Source: Acidobacteriota bacterium
GTDB taxonomy: Bacteria; Acidobacteriota; Terriglobia; Bryobacterales; UBA6623
Reading direction: 5' to 3'
Length of the DNA stretch: 64,000 nucleotides
Assembly (NCBI GenBank): GCA_016125275.1
Contig: WGMB01000008.1
Location: 124,001-188,000 of the forward strand
Both the position numbers and the translations under genes were made by a program. Position 1 is the first letter of the stretch. Every line of letters begins with the position of its first letter. Below are positions 57,540 through 64,000 of this stretch, piece after piece. The notes under the pieces were generated by a model. It did not search any database, was not told where the DNA came from, and saw nothing but the letters and a program-made list of their open reading frames with translations.

Positions 57540-58415
57540 TTACGACTCGCTCGCGCGGCGCGCCGTCTGATCGAAAGGGCTTCGGGTACTAGTCAGCTCG
57601 GGAATCCAAGCTTGCAGCCTAAAGTCAAAAAAGTGACGCCGAGATGGCAACAGTCGCCAGTCTCCTGTTTCGTCTTCGAACTCGATCTCTAGATCCATCG
57701 TAAACTGTGACCTGCGAGTTTCATCCGTACACTTTCGGTGCATCTCATCTGCCGTAACGCCCTTGGCCGCGAGGATGGGAGCAATATCAAACCATCCAGC
57801 GCTGTTTTGGCCCGGATAGAGCCACCAAAACGCTTTGCCGTCGTACTCAGGCAAGGAATCTGCCAGATTGCCTTCCACACGGAAGCTGCATCGAACTGTC
57901 GCTGCAAGCACCAGCGTCGATGGGTTCACGAGTACCAACTTTGTTCTGCCTTTCCATGCCCGCTCTGATGGATCAGGTTGAAACTCCATCGAGTAGGTGG
58001 CCGCGAGAATGCCTTGCATCCTCAAGGCGGATTGTGCGGTCTCCGCCGATTTCCGCACAGACTCGGCAGTTTCCTTTTGCGCCTCTGCGGAGCGCTTGAG
58101 TTCCTCGCGCGTCAGCCGAAGTTCCTCGCGTTGAAGAGAAAGCTCCTGCCGTTGCATCACAAGAGTCCAGACGACTCCCGCCAGCGCAAGCGCAGAAAAC
58201 AACGCGTTCAGCGAGCCGAACGAATCGCCGAATTGTCCGCGATGCTCCCATTTGGGAACCGCTCCTGCTAGGACCAGCCAATACGCGACGCAGACTAGGA
58301 CCGAAAGCACAATGCCACCAATGACAGGGCCAGCGATCGGGCCTGAACTAGGGGCCTTGTCCAGATCAGTGGTAGTTGAATCGGTTGAAGGGCCGTCCAT
58401 GTTGGAGGGCAGCAT
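57540..58415 (-). CDS. Membrane protein with coiled coil, unknown function
   Basis: 291 residues from ATG 58415. There are two membrane segments near the N-terminus (about 29-50, IAGPVIGGIVLSVLVCVAYWLVLAG, and about 68-86, LNALFSALALAGVVWTLVM). A coiled coil follows (about 88-130: RQELSLQREELRLTREELKRSAEAQKETAESVRKSAETAQSAL), then a cytoplasmic, beta-rich domain with VLVNPSTLVLAATVRCSFRVEG. This layout is common among small membrane proteins of genomic islands, several linked to phage defence, but I do not recognise a family. It is the first gene inside the inferred element. GC content is lower than in the eCIS genes. Confidence 0.7.
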   Translation of the reverse strand: MLPSNMDGPSTDSTTTDLDKAPSSGPIAGPVIGGIVLSVLVCVAYWLVLAGAVPKWEHRGQFGDSFGSLNALFSALALAGVVWTLVMQRQELSLQREELRLTREELKRSAEAQKETAESVRKSAETAQSALRMQGILAATYSMEFQPDPSERAWKGRTKLVLVNPSTLVLAATVRCSFRVEGNLADSLPEYDGKAFWWLYPGQNSAGWFDIAPILAAKGVTADEMHRKCTDETRRSQFTMDLEIEFEDETGDWRLLPSRRHFFDFRLQAWIPELTSTRSPFDQTARRASES

Positions 58416-58495
58416 ACCATTCGTTGATTCGATGCTCTGCTGACCCCCTCTATTCTATTTAAATCAACGACTTCACTTTTTCTACAGAATAAGTG

Positions 58496-58524
58496 TTGAA
58501 CTTTGGGCCGGTTCGCTGTACTCT
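58496..58524 (+). promoter_or_regulatory. Promoter of the serine recombinase gene, likely leaderless
   Basis: TTGAAC (58496-58501), 17-base spacer, TACTCT (58519-58524). The ATG of the recombinase is at 58531, only six bases later, and no Shine-Dalgarno sequence is seen. The mRNA would therefore be leaderless or nearly so. Confidence 0.45.
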
Positions 58525-58530
58525 CAGTCC

Positions 58531-59190
58531 ATGACGAAAGCGTTCGCGTACCTCCGAGTCAGCGGCAAGGGTCAAATCAGCGGCGACGGATTCACCCGCC
58601 AGCTCACTGCGATCCGGGAGTACGCGAAGGCGAACGGCATCCGCATCGCAAAGGTCTACCGAGAGGAAGGCGTCAGTGGCACGAAGGACCTCGACGACCG
58701 TCCGGCGCTGGCCGCGATGATCGAGGACCTCCACAGCAACGGCACCCGGCTGGTGTTGATCGAGAAGCTCGACCGCCTGGCGCGCGATCTGATGGTGCAG
58801 GAAACCATCATCGGCGACCTGCGCAAGAGCAACTTCGAGCTGGTGTCGGTGACCGAGCCCGACCTGCTCAAGGACGATCCGACCCGGACCCTGATGCGCC
58901 AAGTGTTCGGCGCGATCGCCGAGTACGAGAAGGCCATGATCGTCATGAAGCTCCGGGGGGCGCGCAACCGGGCCAAGGCGCGCACGGGCCGCTGTGAGGG
59001 GCGTAAGCCGTACGGCCACTATCCGGGCGAGCAGAAGGTCATCGAGCGTATGGAGAGCCTCAGAGCCTCAGGGATGGCCTATGACAAGCTGGCGGCCCAA
59101 CTCACCGCCGAGGGCTTCCGCACTCGCAAGGGAACGGCTTGGCATGGGTTCGGCGTGCAGCGGATTATGAAGCGAATGACGGATGCTTAG
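58531..59190 (+). CDS. Serine recombinase (resolvase/invertase family)
   Basis: 219 residues. The catalytic domain begins AFAYLRVSGKGQ with S11 as nucleophile and R9. It continues with VYREEGVSGTKDLDDRPALAAMIEDL and the LVLIEKLDRLARDLMVQE helix, then the conserved FGAIAEYEKAMIVMKLRGAR linker helix. The C-terminal part (about 150-219) resembles the start of a large-recombinase DNA-binding domain (GRCEGRKPYGHYPGE, MAYDKLAAQLTAEGFRTRKGTAWHGFGVQRIM). The length is between that of small resolvases (about 185) and large integrases. It catalyses site-specific strand exchange, here probably resolution or mobility of the element. Confidence 0.9.
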   Translation: MTKAFAYLRVSGKGQISGDGFTRQLTAIREYAKANGIRIAKVYREEGVSGTKDLDDRPALAAMIEDLHSNGTRLVLIEKLDRLARDLMVQETIIGDLRKSNFELVSVTEPDLLKDDPTRTLMRQVFGAIAEYEKAMIVMKLRGARNRAKARTGRCEGRKPYGHYPGEQKVIERMESLRASGMAYDKLAAQLTAEGFRTRKGTAWHGFGVQRIMKRMTDA

Positions 59191-59308
59191 AGCTTCGCTT
59201 CGCCCGGTCGAGTCAGAAACCCCGTCTGGCGGGATATGCTGGTCCCACGTTGATTTCGGGGAAGGTGAGGATGCATCGCAGATCGGGCGTCGCAGGAGAG
59301 GGTGGTGG

Positions 59309-59503
59309 TCATCGGGATTTCTCCTGAATCTCAGTCAGAACGTCCTCAATTCGGTCGAGCCTACCTTCGACCTGAAAGGCCACTGTATCGGCATGGTCTC
59401 GAATCGCCTTCAAATTCGCCTCGATCCGATCGAGTTTGCGAAATACGTCAACCAACGCACTAGCGATTCCGATCCCGAAAAGGAACAGCGCGACTTCGAT
59501 CAC
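59309..59503 (-). CDS. Small membrane/coiled-coil protein
   Basis: 64 residues from GTG 59503 (GGTGGAG just before). An N-terminal membrane helix (VALFLFGIGIASALVDV) is followed by a charged amphipathic coiled coil (FRKLDRIEANLKAIRDHAD, VEGRLDRIEDVLTEIQ). No family recognised. The composition is protein-like and the other strand reads as unstructured Ser/Pro-rich text, so I prefer this strand. It is monocistronic, between the two recombinase genes. Confidence 0.5.
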   Translation of the reverse strand: MIEVALFLFGIGIASALVDVFRKLDRIEANLKAIRDHADTVAFQVEGRLDRIEDVLTEIQEKSR

Positions 59504-59610
59504 AACTCCACCCCCGTCTCGCCTTCCCGCATTCCCCCTCCGCTTCCGGCAATTGCCGCGGCGATGGCCCGCCCTCGGTAGGATAGCGGCTATCGGGCGC
59601 GCCCCGGAGG

Positions 59611-60864
59611 TCAGTTGACCTTTCCGTTGCTCTTCGTCGCCCCGATCAGCATCTCGGCGATCGCATCGGCCGCCCGCTTCTGCTGCTCGTCGCGCCGCGT
59701 GTACCGCTCCGTCATCTCGTCAGAGCCGTGCCCCATCATCCTGCGGCGCGCGTCGTCATCCAGGCCGATGCGGGCTGTTTCGGTGGCGTTGGTGGCCCTC
59801 AAGCGATGCCATGTGATCCGAATTCCGAGCTTTTTTCCGAGTGGTCCAAGAACGCGGCTCTGCACGTTCCCATGGCGAACCGGAATGCGGGCCTTCCGCC
59901 TTTTGCTGTCGATGTAGAAAAGCGGCTCATCGTCCGGCCTGCTACCAATCATCGCTTCAAGCCGAATCTTGAGAACGTCCGGAATCGGCAAAATGCGCTG
60001 GCGATTCAGCGTCTTGCCCTTTGTCCTGCCACGATCCGTCAGCGATTCGCAGCAATAGAGAAACCCGCCCGGCACTTCCCTGCCCTCGATGCGCTTCGGC
60101 TTCTCGGACAGGTTCACATGGCCGCATCGCAGCGCCGCCAGCTCCGCCCCGCCCATCGACGTTGCCGATCCCAAGACGAACATATCCCACAGCGGATGGT
60201 CCAAGTTGCTCAAGATGAGCTGCATCTCGGCAACGCTGTACGGCTCAGTCCTTACGGGTTGCGCCGCAGCCTTCGGGATGCGGACCCCCTTCGCCGGGTT
60301 GCGACCGTTGTACATGCCGCAGGTGTCGGCGTGCTCGTAGATCGCGTGGACCGCGTTGCGGAGCTTCGTACACCACTGAGCGCTCTTGGTCTTGGCGTGG
60401 TACTGAATCCACTCGCTCACGTCTTGAAACCGGAGGCTTGGTAGAGGCGTGTCGCCAAACGCCGCCTCGATCTTTGCCCAGCACGCGCGGTAGTGCCGCT
60501 TCCCGTTCTCCTCAAGGTCCGGGAAGCGATCGACGACGAATCGGCGCTCGTAGAACTCCCGCAGTGTCATCACGCCGACAGGACCTAGCAGCAGCTCCCG
60601 GTTGACCTCTGCCATTTTCTCGACTTGGTAGCGCTGGGCCATGCGCTTGGTGATCTTGCCAACGCCAGCCGCTCGACCGATGCGGTATTCCGAGCTGTTT
60701 TTCTTCGTCGGTTTGCCGTCCGGCCCGATGCCGTAGACGACCCATCGCAGGCACCACCAGCCGCCGCGTTCGTACAAATAGCCCCGCTGCGGGCCGCGTC
60801 GCCTCGAAAACTTGTCGATTGTGCGCCGGAACTCCGAGAGCGGCATGTCGGCTGGTGATTCCAC
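59611..60864 (-). CDS. Tyrosine recombinase/integrase of the element
   Basis: 417 residues from GTG 60864, chosen for an AGGAGG nine bases before it; ATG 60888 upstream and ATG 60846 downstream are alternatives. There is an N-terminal basic stretch (KFSRRRGPQRGYLYERGG), a SAM-like core-binding region (about 100-195), and the catalytic domain from about 205. Box II HRLR lies at 353-356, MGHGSDEMTERYTR contains H379, and the nucleophile is Y388. The box I region reads LGSATSMGGAELAALRC where T-G-L-R-x-x-E is expected, so the first catalytic Arg is replaced by Gly (G238/G239). That could reduce or alter activity. It is the expected integrase for the tRNA-type att site at 57339. Confidence 0.85.
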   Translation of the reverse strand: MESPADMPLSEFRRTIDKFSRRRGPQRGYLYERGGWWCLRWVVYGIGPDGKPTKKNSSEYRIGRAAGVGKITKRMAQRYQVEKMAEVNRELLLGPVGVMTLREFYERRFVVDRFPDLEENGKRHYRACWAKIEAAFGDTPLPSLRFQDVSEWIQYHAKTKSAQWCTKLRNAVHAIYEHADTCGMYNGRNPAKGVRIPKAAAQPVRTEPYSVAEMQLILSNLDHPLWDMFVLGSATSMGGAELAALRCGHVNLSEKPKRIEGREVPGGFLYCCESLTDRGRTKGKTLNRQRILPIPDVLKIRLEAMIGSRPDDEPLFYIDSKRRKARIPVRHGNVQSRVLGPLGKKLGIRITWHRLRATNATETARIGLDDDARRRMMGHGSDEMTERYTRRDEQQKRAADAIAEMLIGATKSNGKVN

Positions 60865-60895
60865 TGGGCTGGGCCTCCTGGTTGACATCAACGAC

Positions 60896-60930
60896 GCTGG
60901 GCGGGAGCAAAACAAGGGCTCCCGCCCAGC
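60896..60930 (-). terminator. 13-bp perfect hairpin between two minus-strand genes
   Basis: GCTGGGCGGGAGC (60896-60908) pairs perfectly with GCTCCCGCCCAGC (60918-60930) around a nine-base loop. It starts ten bases after the stop of the 61501-60941 gene on the minus strand and precedes the integrase start. No T-run follows, so it may be an attenuator, an mRNA stability element or a weak terminator. Confidence 0.55.
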
Positions 60931-60940
60931 CAAACAGAGT

Positions 60941-61501
60941 CTAGATCCGACCCTCGGCAATCGCCGCGCGGATCGCGTTGATTTTTTCCAGCGGGAGCTG
61001 GACGACGGTATCGCGCAGCTCGTCGGCGGCGGCCTCGTGCTCGGGGAGGATGAGGCACAGCCCCTCCGGTGCGGTTGGCGGCAACGCTTCGGCGGCCTTT
61101 GCCAACTGCTGCGGCGTGGCTCCGGCGGCCCTTGCAACCAGTTCCACAAAGGGCCGGGCGGTCTCTTCGGGCGGCATGCCGTCCGGGCTGGCGTCGGCGA
61201 GGACCGCCAGCGCAGCGGCGGTGAACGGCGAGACCGGCCGGTTGTCGTCACGGTAGAATTCCCAGCCGGTCAGGATCGCCATCGTTTCGGTGATGTCCTG
61301 TGGCGTACCGAACTCGACGACCTGGGCGGCAGCTCGCAAGATCGAGCACGCTTCGTCGGCGTTTCGCCCGACGTCCCGCATGATGATGTGCTCACCAGCC
61401 AACGAGGACTTGCCTCCGTTAACCGGCCCGTACTGCACCGTAGCCTCAATGACAGACGTTCCGACCTTAGGCAGGACAGTGATTCTCGAACGTTCAGACA
61501 T
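60941..61501 (-). CDS. Element-encoded protein of unknown function
   Basis: 186 residues from ATG 61501 with AAGGAGT nine bases before it. The N-terminal half looks like a small alpha/beta fold (ITVLPKVGTSVIEATVQYGPVNGGKSSLAGEHIIMRDVGRNADEACSILRAAAQ); the second half is helical and acidic (VLADASPDGMPPEETARPF, AEALPPTAPEGLCLILPEHEAAADELRDTVVQLPLEKINAIRAA). No family recognised. It precedes the integrase and is separated from it by a strong hairpin. Confidence 0.65.
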   Translation of the reverse strand: MSERSRITVLPKVGTSVIEATVQYGPVNGGKSSLAGEHIIMRDVGRNADEACSILRAAAQVVEFGTPQDITETMAILTGWEFYRDDNRPVSPFTAAALAVLADASPDGMPPEETARPFVELVARAAGATPQQLAKAAEALPPTAPEGLCLILPEHEAAADELRDTVVQLPLEKINAIRAAIAEGRI

Positions 61502-61635
61502 GGTCTTGTACTCCTTGGTTCCCCTTTGTTGCGTGGTGGTCGCCGGGTTCGCTCCTGCCGCCTGGACCGCTGACGGCCAAGTACGGCGGGCGCTGTGCCG
61601 GGGTCACTGCGTAATACTACATCAGGAGCCTGTTT

Positions 61636-62031
61636 ATGTATAGTGATTCGCCCGAGAAAAATCCCCGTGATACTCTCGTCGGAATGAAATCTGCGCCAGT
61701 GTCGAAGCGCGGGCGCGTTGTCGTCCTCTCGGAAGATGGCGTTCAGCCCGCCACGTGGGAAGACCTCGAAGGAGCCTCCCTCATCAGCGACCGGGGTCCG
61801 CTCTTCGTGGAAACCGTGCAAGGGTTGGAGCCCGCGACGCCGAAGGATCTTCGCAGCGCCGCCGGCAGAATCACCGGCGGAATGGTGAGTCGTCGGCGTG
61901 GAGGCCTCAGCTCGGCTCAAGCGAAGGCTGCCGCCGCGAAGATCGACCCAAGCACGCGGAAGGTCCGAGCCAGCAAAGCCGGAGCGGCCTCGGCGGCGCG
62001 AAAGCGGGCGGCGAAAGGCGACACCAAGTAG
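61636..62031 (+). CDS. Small basic element protein, unknown
   Basis: 131 residues from ATG 61636 with AGGAG (61623-61627) at good distance; ATG 61684 is an alternative. The N-terminal half is short beta-like (KRGRVVVLSEDGVQPATWEDLEG, LFVETVQGLEPATPKDL). The C-terminal 50 residues are very basic and Ala-rich (GGMVSRRRGGLSSAQAKAAAAKIDPSTRKVRASKAGAASAARKRAAKG), like nucleic-acid-binding tails. No family recognised. Divergent from the preceding minus-strand gene. Confidence 0.6.
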   Translation: MYSDSPEKNPRDTLVGMKSAPVSKRGRVVVLSEDGVQPATWEDLEGASLISDRGPLFVETVQGLEPATPKDLRSAAGRITGGMVSRRRGGLSSAQAKAAAAKIDPSTRKVRASKAGAASAARKRAAKGDTK

Positions 62032-62034
62032 CAG

Positions 62035-62379
62035 CTACTCGGCAGGCGTCGGGCGTCGGAAAATCATTTCGTAGGCAGCCGTGTCATCCTTGCCAACGGC
62101 TCGACGAGCAAACACAAGGTCCCAACCGTTGTCGCCGGCGACCTTCATCGTTTCCGACCAACTTTCGTCCGGCACGCTGGCGATTTGGTACTCCCACCTT
62201 GCTCTGTTGACTCTGAAGTTCCTCACGGCATCGAAGGCCGAGAAAGTGACCTGAATCGCAAGGAGCAGCAGAATCAGCGTCATCCTCCAATCTCCTTGAG
62301 GCCCAGGTGTCGAGGCTTGAACTACTGTTCCGTCCGGATTCTTATCGTTGACTGACTGCGTGGGCGCGTTGGATTCCAT
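62035..62379 (-). CDS. Small single-pass membrane protein, unknown
   Basis: 114 residues from ATG 62379; the frame is open further upstream into the palindrome region and the true start is uncertain. Residues about 35-55 form a membrane helix (MTLILLLLAIQVTFSAFDAV). The end is a soluble domain (RARWEYQIASVPDESWSETMKVAGDNGWDLVFARRAVGKDDTAAYEMIFRRP) of the DUF4177 type: WEY..., then W....N..GW.L......, a pattern frequent in small unknown proteins. Function unknown. It converges with the previous gene. Confidence 0.6.
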   Translation of the reverse strand: MESNAPTQSVNDKNPDGTVVQASTPGPQGDWRMTLILLLLAIQVTFSAFDAVRNFRVNRARWEYQIASVPDESWSETMKVAGDNGWDLVFARRAVGKDDTAAYEMIFRRPTPAE

Positions 62380-62471
62380 GGGCGCGATTCTACGACCACC
62401 CAGGGACCCGAGCAATTGCTCATCTCGGGCAGCCGCCGAAGTTTTTTCGCCCTCTCTTCGCCCCATTTTCC

Positions 62472-62499
62472 GTGCTAACCGAAGTACTTCGGTTAGCAC
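62472..62499. promoter_or_regulatory. 28-bp perfect palindrome between divergent genes
   Basis: The 28 bases are perfectly self-complementary about the centre at GT|AC, each arm being GTGCTAACCGAAGT. It lies between the minus-strand gene starting at 62379 and the HTH gene at 62724. A TATAAT lies at 62514-62519, 15 bases after. The position fits an operator for a dimeric regulator of the element. Confidence 0.6.
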
Positions 62500-62519
62500 A
62501 AAACAAACCATTCTATAAT
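62493..62519 (+). promoter_or_regulatory. Candidate promoter overlapping the palindrome
   Basis: TATAAT (62514-62519) is a perfect -10. TTAGCA (62493-62498), inside the palindrome's right arm, is a possible -35 at a short 15-base distance. It would read toward the HTH gene at 62724. The leader would be long (about 200 bases). Confidence 0.4.
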
Positions 62520-62723
62520 CAACGACTTAGAGATCAACGATCTGTAACCGTCGCTGTTTCTGATAGATGGCCTCGCCCCGAAGTGGCCCAAAAACTCCGC
62601 AACGAGCCGAATTTTTTCCTTGACGTACTCGGAAAACGCGCGATAGAACACGGGTATCCCTGCTTGCGACCTAGTCGGAACTCCGCCGGGCGGATGGCGC
62701 TAGCAGGGTCAAGGGGGATGCAG

Positions 62724-62945
62724 ATGCAGAGCACATTGCCAGGGGGGCCGGCCGGATCGATCCCGGTCCTACTGACTGAGAGGCAGGTTGCTGCCGCTGT
62801 CGGCGTGGGGCCCGACACGGTTCGGCATTGGCGCGCACGCGGGAAGGGGCCTCGGTACCGCCGCCTCTCGACCGGCTCGATCCGGTACGAGGCCGACGCG
62901 CTGCGTCAGTGGATCGAGGCGCAGCCCGGCGGCGGTGGCCGGTGA
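62724..62945 (+). CDS. AlpA/excisionase-like HTH protein, first
   Basis: 73 residues from ATG 62724, with AGGGGG (62712-62717) six bases before it; ATG 62718 is too close to that site. The MerR/AlpA-type winged-helix signature is clear: LLTERQVAAAVGVGPDTVRHWRARGKGPRYRRLSTGSIRYEADALRQWIEA. Such proteins act as excisionases or regulators of integrase genes. It is followed after about 100 bases by a second HTH protein of the same type. Confidence 0.8.
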   Translation: MQSTLPGGPAGSIPVLLTERQVAAAVGVGPDTVRHWRARGKGPRYRRLSTGSIRYEADALRQWIEAQPGGGGR

Positions 62946-62988
62946 ATCGGAAGTCTCGAATAAAAGGCGAACATCGACAAGAAAATTC

Positions 62989-63019
62989 TTGACGCATCCA
63001 CTATCACGTGGTGTACAAT
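62989..63019 (+). promoter_or_regulatory. Promoter of the second HTH gene
   Basis: TTGACG (62989-62994) and TACAAT (63014-63019), 19-base spacer, with a CCAC/GTGG inverted repeat (62998-63011) between them that could be an operator. The gene starts at 63048 behind GGAGG (63038-63042). Confidence 0.5.
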
Positions 63020-63047
63020 GGTCGCGATCGAATCAATGGAGGAACAA

Positions 63048-63281
63048 ATGGCGTCTTTCGCTACTCAGTATGACACACCGGCGGACATACCGCAAATGGT
63101 TTCCGAGCGGCAGCTCGCCGACAACATCGGCGTCGATCGGCAGACCTTGCGGCGCTGGCGCTGCGCAGGAGCAGGACCACGCCACTATCGAGTCGGCGGC
63201 GTGGTCCGCTATTCGGTCGGCGACATCCGGCAGTGGCTAGACGGCCGCGCCGAGACCGGCGACGCTGGGGGTTCTCGATGA
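63048..63281 (+). CDS. AlpA/excisionase-like HTH protein, second
   Basis: 77 residues from ATG 63048, with GGAGG five bases ahead; the ATG at 63018 is upstream of that site and rejected. HTH of the same type as the previous gene: MVSERQLADNIGVDRQTLRRWRCAGAGPRHYRVGGVVRYSVGDIRQWLDG. The next gene starts in its stop codon (ATGA). One of the two HTH proteins is probably an excisionase and the other a transcription regulator; I cannot tell which. Confidence 0.8.
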   Translation: MASFATQYDTPADIPQMVSERQLADNIGVDRQTLRRWRCAGAGPRHYRVGGVVRYSVGDIRQWLDGRAETGDAGGSR

Positions 63282-63568
63282 GCCATCCCGCGCTGGATCG
63301 ACTGATCGCCGCGAACCGCGAGCTTGACGCCAAGCTCGCCCGCATGGAGGCGGACATGGAGCGACAGGCCCAGTACCAGGCCTTCTATGAGGCGCTGGAG
63401 CAGACCGGCATCCAGGTCGATCCTGAGCAAGCTGCGTCCCTGCGCAAGCTGGTGCCAATCGAGCGGTCGTCTAAATCGAAGACATCACGTCGGAGAACAT
63501 GCGCGATCCGGCCAAGAAGGCTAAGATCCTGGCGGCGATTTTGCGGGCGGCGCAGGAGTAGGGAGTAG
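63278..63568 (+). CDS. Small coiled-coil protein, likely frameshifted
   Basis: 96 residues from ATG 63278 in an ATGA overlap. The first about 65 residues are good protein (LDRLIAANRELDAKLARMEADMERQAQYQAFYEALEQTGIQVDPEQAASLRKLVPIER), a coiled coil. From about 63470 this frame turns into an Arg-rich nonsense-like tail, while another frame gives EDITSENMRDPAKKAKILAAILRAAQE ending at a TAG (63559-63561). A one- or two-base indel near 63467-63480 therefore seems to have broken the gene. Either a mutation, a sequencing error, or a programmed slip. Confidence 0.55.
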   Translation: MSHPALDRLIAANRELDAKLARMEADMERQAQYQAFYEALEQTGIQVDPEQAASLRKLVPIERSSKSKTSRRRTCAIRPRRLRSWRRFCGRRRSRE

Positions 63569-63584
63569 GGATTAACCCGAATAC

Positions 63585-63624
63585 CACGAACTAAACACCA
63601 ACCCCGTTGTTGGCTTTAGTCGTG
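63585..63624. other. Hairpin 1 of a structured intergenic region
   Basis: CACGA-ACTAAA-CA-CCAAC (63585-63602) pairs with GTTGG-C-TTTAGT-CGTG (63609-63624) around a six-base loop, with a bulged A at 63589 and a small internal mismatch. The stem has about 15 pairs. Confidence 0.55.
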
Positions 63625-63653
63625 CGCCTTTTCGCGGGTACGTAGGAGGAAAA

Positions 63654-63699
63654 AAACAAGCCCAGTGTGCGTTGGGGACGCATAGCACTGGGCTTGTTT
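63654..63699. other. Hairpin 2: 14-bp perfect inverted repeat
   Basis: AAACAAGCCCAGTG (63654-63667) and CACTGGGCTTGTTT (63686-63699), with TGCG/CGCA (63668-63671, 63679-63682) continuing inside. It lies 29 bases after hairpin 1 and about 80 bases before the next gene. Flanks are A-rich on the left (GGAGGAAAAAAACAAG) and T-containing on the right (TTGTTTCC), so it could work as a terminator in either direction, or be part of a structured RNA or replication site. Confidence 0.6.
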
Positions 63700-63780
63700 C
63701 CAAACAGTTCTTATGGATAGATTACTAGCTTATAGGACCCAAGTCAATAACTTTTTCCGATCTTTTTTCGAGGTGCGCCG

Positions 63781-64000
63781 ATGAGGCAAACCTGCGCCAA
63801 TCTCCCCCCGGGAGATCGATTCTTGATGGTGAGAGAGTCGTACCTGACCGTGTGTGAGGGCGACCACTGCGCTGCCGCGCTGCTCGCCGAAGCTGTCTAC
63901 GCGACGGACGGCTGCATCGCCGCCGGAGTGGAGCATGGGTACTTCCAGCGCTCGATACGCCGCCTGTCTTCGCTCGAAGAAATCGAGCGGGAGCACCCTA
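63781..64000 (+). CDS. Phage/plasmid-type protein, N-terminal part (cut by window end)
   Basis: The frame from ATG 63781 (AGGTG site at 63771-63775) is open to the right edge, giving 73 residues. It begins with RFLMVRESYLTVCEGDHCAAALLAEAVYATDG, a pattern typical of phage and plasmid replication-associated proteins (a short beta strand, then a C-x-GDxCAAxLL helix). From this I infer a replication initiator or a related winged-helix protein of the element. Only the N-terminus is visible, so the family is uncertain. Confidence 0.5.
   Translation, partial: MRQTCANLPPGDRFLMVRESYLTVCEGDHCAAALLAEAVYATDGCIAAGVEHGYFQRSIRRLSSLEEIEREHP

Noticed and set aside
59183-59581. Plus-strand 132-codon frame after the serine recombinase
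   Set aside because: It overlaps a better minus-strand small membrane/coiled-coil protein and has no recognisable features.
63569-63780. Retron (msr/msd-like hairpins)
   Set aside because: The hairpins are suggestive, but no reverse transcriptase is visible up to the right edge and no flanking a1/a2 inverted repeats were found.

Overview
The window is GC-rich, densely coded bacterial chromosome. Two things point to Acidobacteriota (Bryobacterales/Solibacter-like) or a planctomycete-like relative. One is the two pairs of a Planctomycete-type cytochrome (PSCyt1/DUF1549/DUF1553) gene with a Tat-exported DUF1501 gene. The other is the surrounding set of secreted proteins: an MGH1-type glucosidase, a PQQ-like beta-propeller, an FG-GAP/VCBS protein, a rhamnonate-dehydratase-like enolase and an S9 peptidase. 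The lineage is inferred from gene content only.

Region 1 (1-20.6 kb) is ordinary chromosome. It holds two cytochrome/DUF1501 couples around a convergent glucosidase gene, a secreted beta-propeller protein, a minus-strand run (S9 peptidase, FG-GAP protein, enolase-superfamily enzyme) and two small lipoproteins. The theme is extracytoplasmic degradation of biomass and uptake of sugars.

Region 2 (20.9-56.5 kb) is an apparently complete extracellular contractile injection system (eCIS, Afp/PVC-like). All genes but the last lie on the + strand, behind one good sigma70-like promoter, with many ATGA/TGATG overlaps. Order: sheath, tube, a double-CxxC protein, a Pro/Ala-rich protein, the Pvc16-type cap/terminator (DUF4255), the Pvc15-type AAA+ ATPase, a small protein, a CIS-tube-domain protein, a LysM-like protein, gp27-like hub, gp5/gpV-like spike, gp25, two gpJ-like wedge proteins, a giant gpI-like protein, a free-standing copy of that protein's C-terminal domain, two paralogous 1.2-kDa-scale (about 1240-1260 residue) beta-helix fibre/spike proteins, a GNAT protein, and an 1882-residue protein with two DUF4157 (eCIS-core) domains and a putative HNH nuclease at its C-terminus. 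A candidate spike-tip gene faces it on the minus strand. No capsid, terminase or T6SS membrane-complex gene is present. This is therefore an injection particle with a built-in candidate nuclease cargo, not a prophage.

Region 3 (57.3 kb to the right edge) looks like the left part of an integrative element. It starts at a 24-bp remnant of the 3' end of a tRNA or tmRNA gene (minus strand, CCA included). It carries a serine recombinase, a tyrosine recombinase lacking one canonical catalytic Arg, two AlpA/excisionase-like HTH proteins, several small unknown proteins, a 28-bp perfect palindrome between divergent genes, strong hairpins, and the start of a phage/plasmid-type protein cut by the window end. 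The right end of the element is not in the window.
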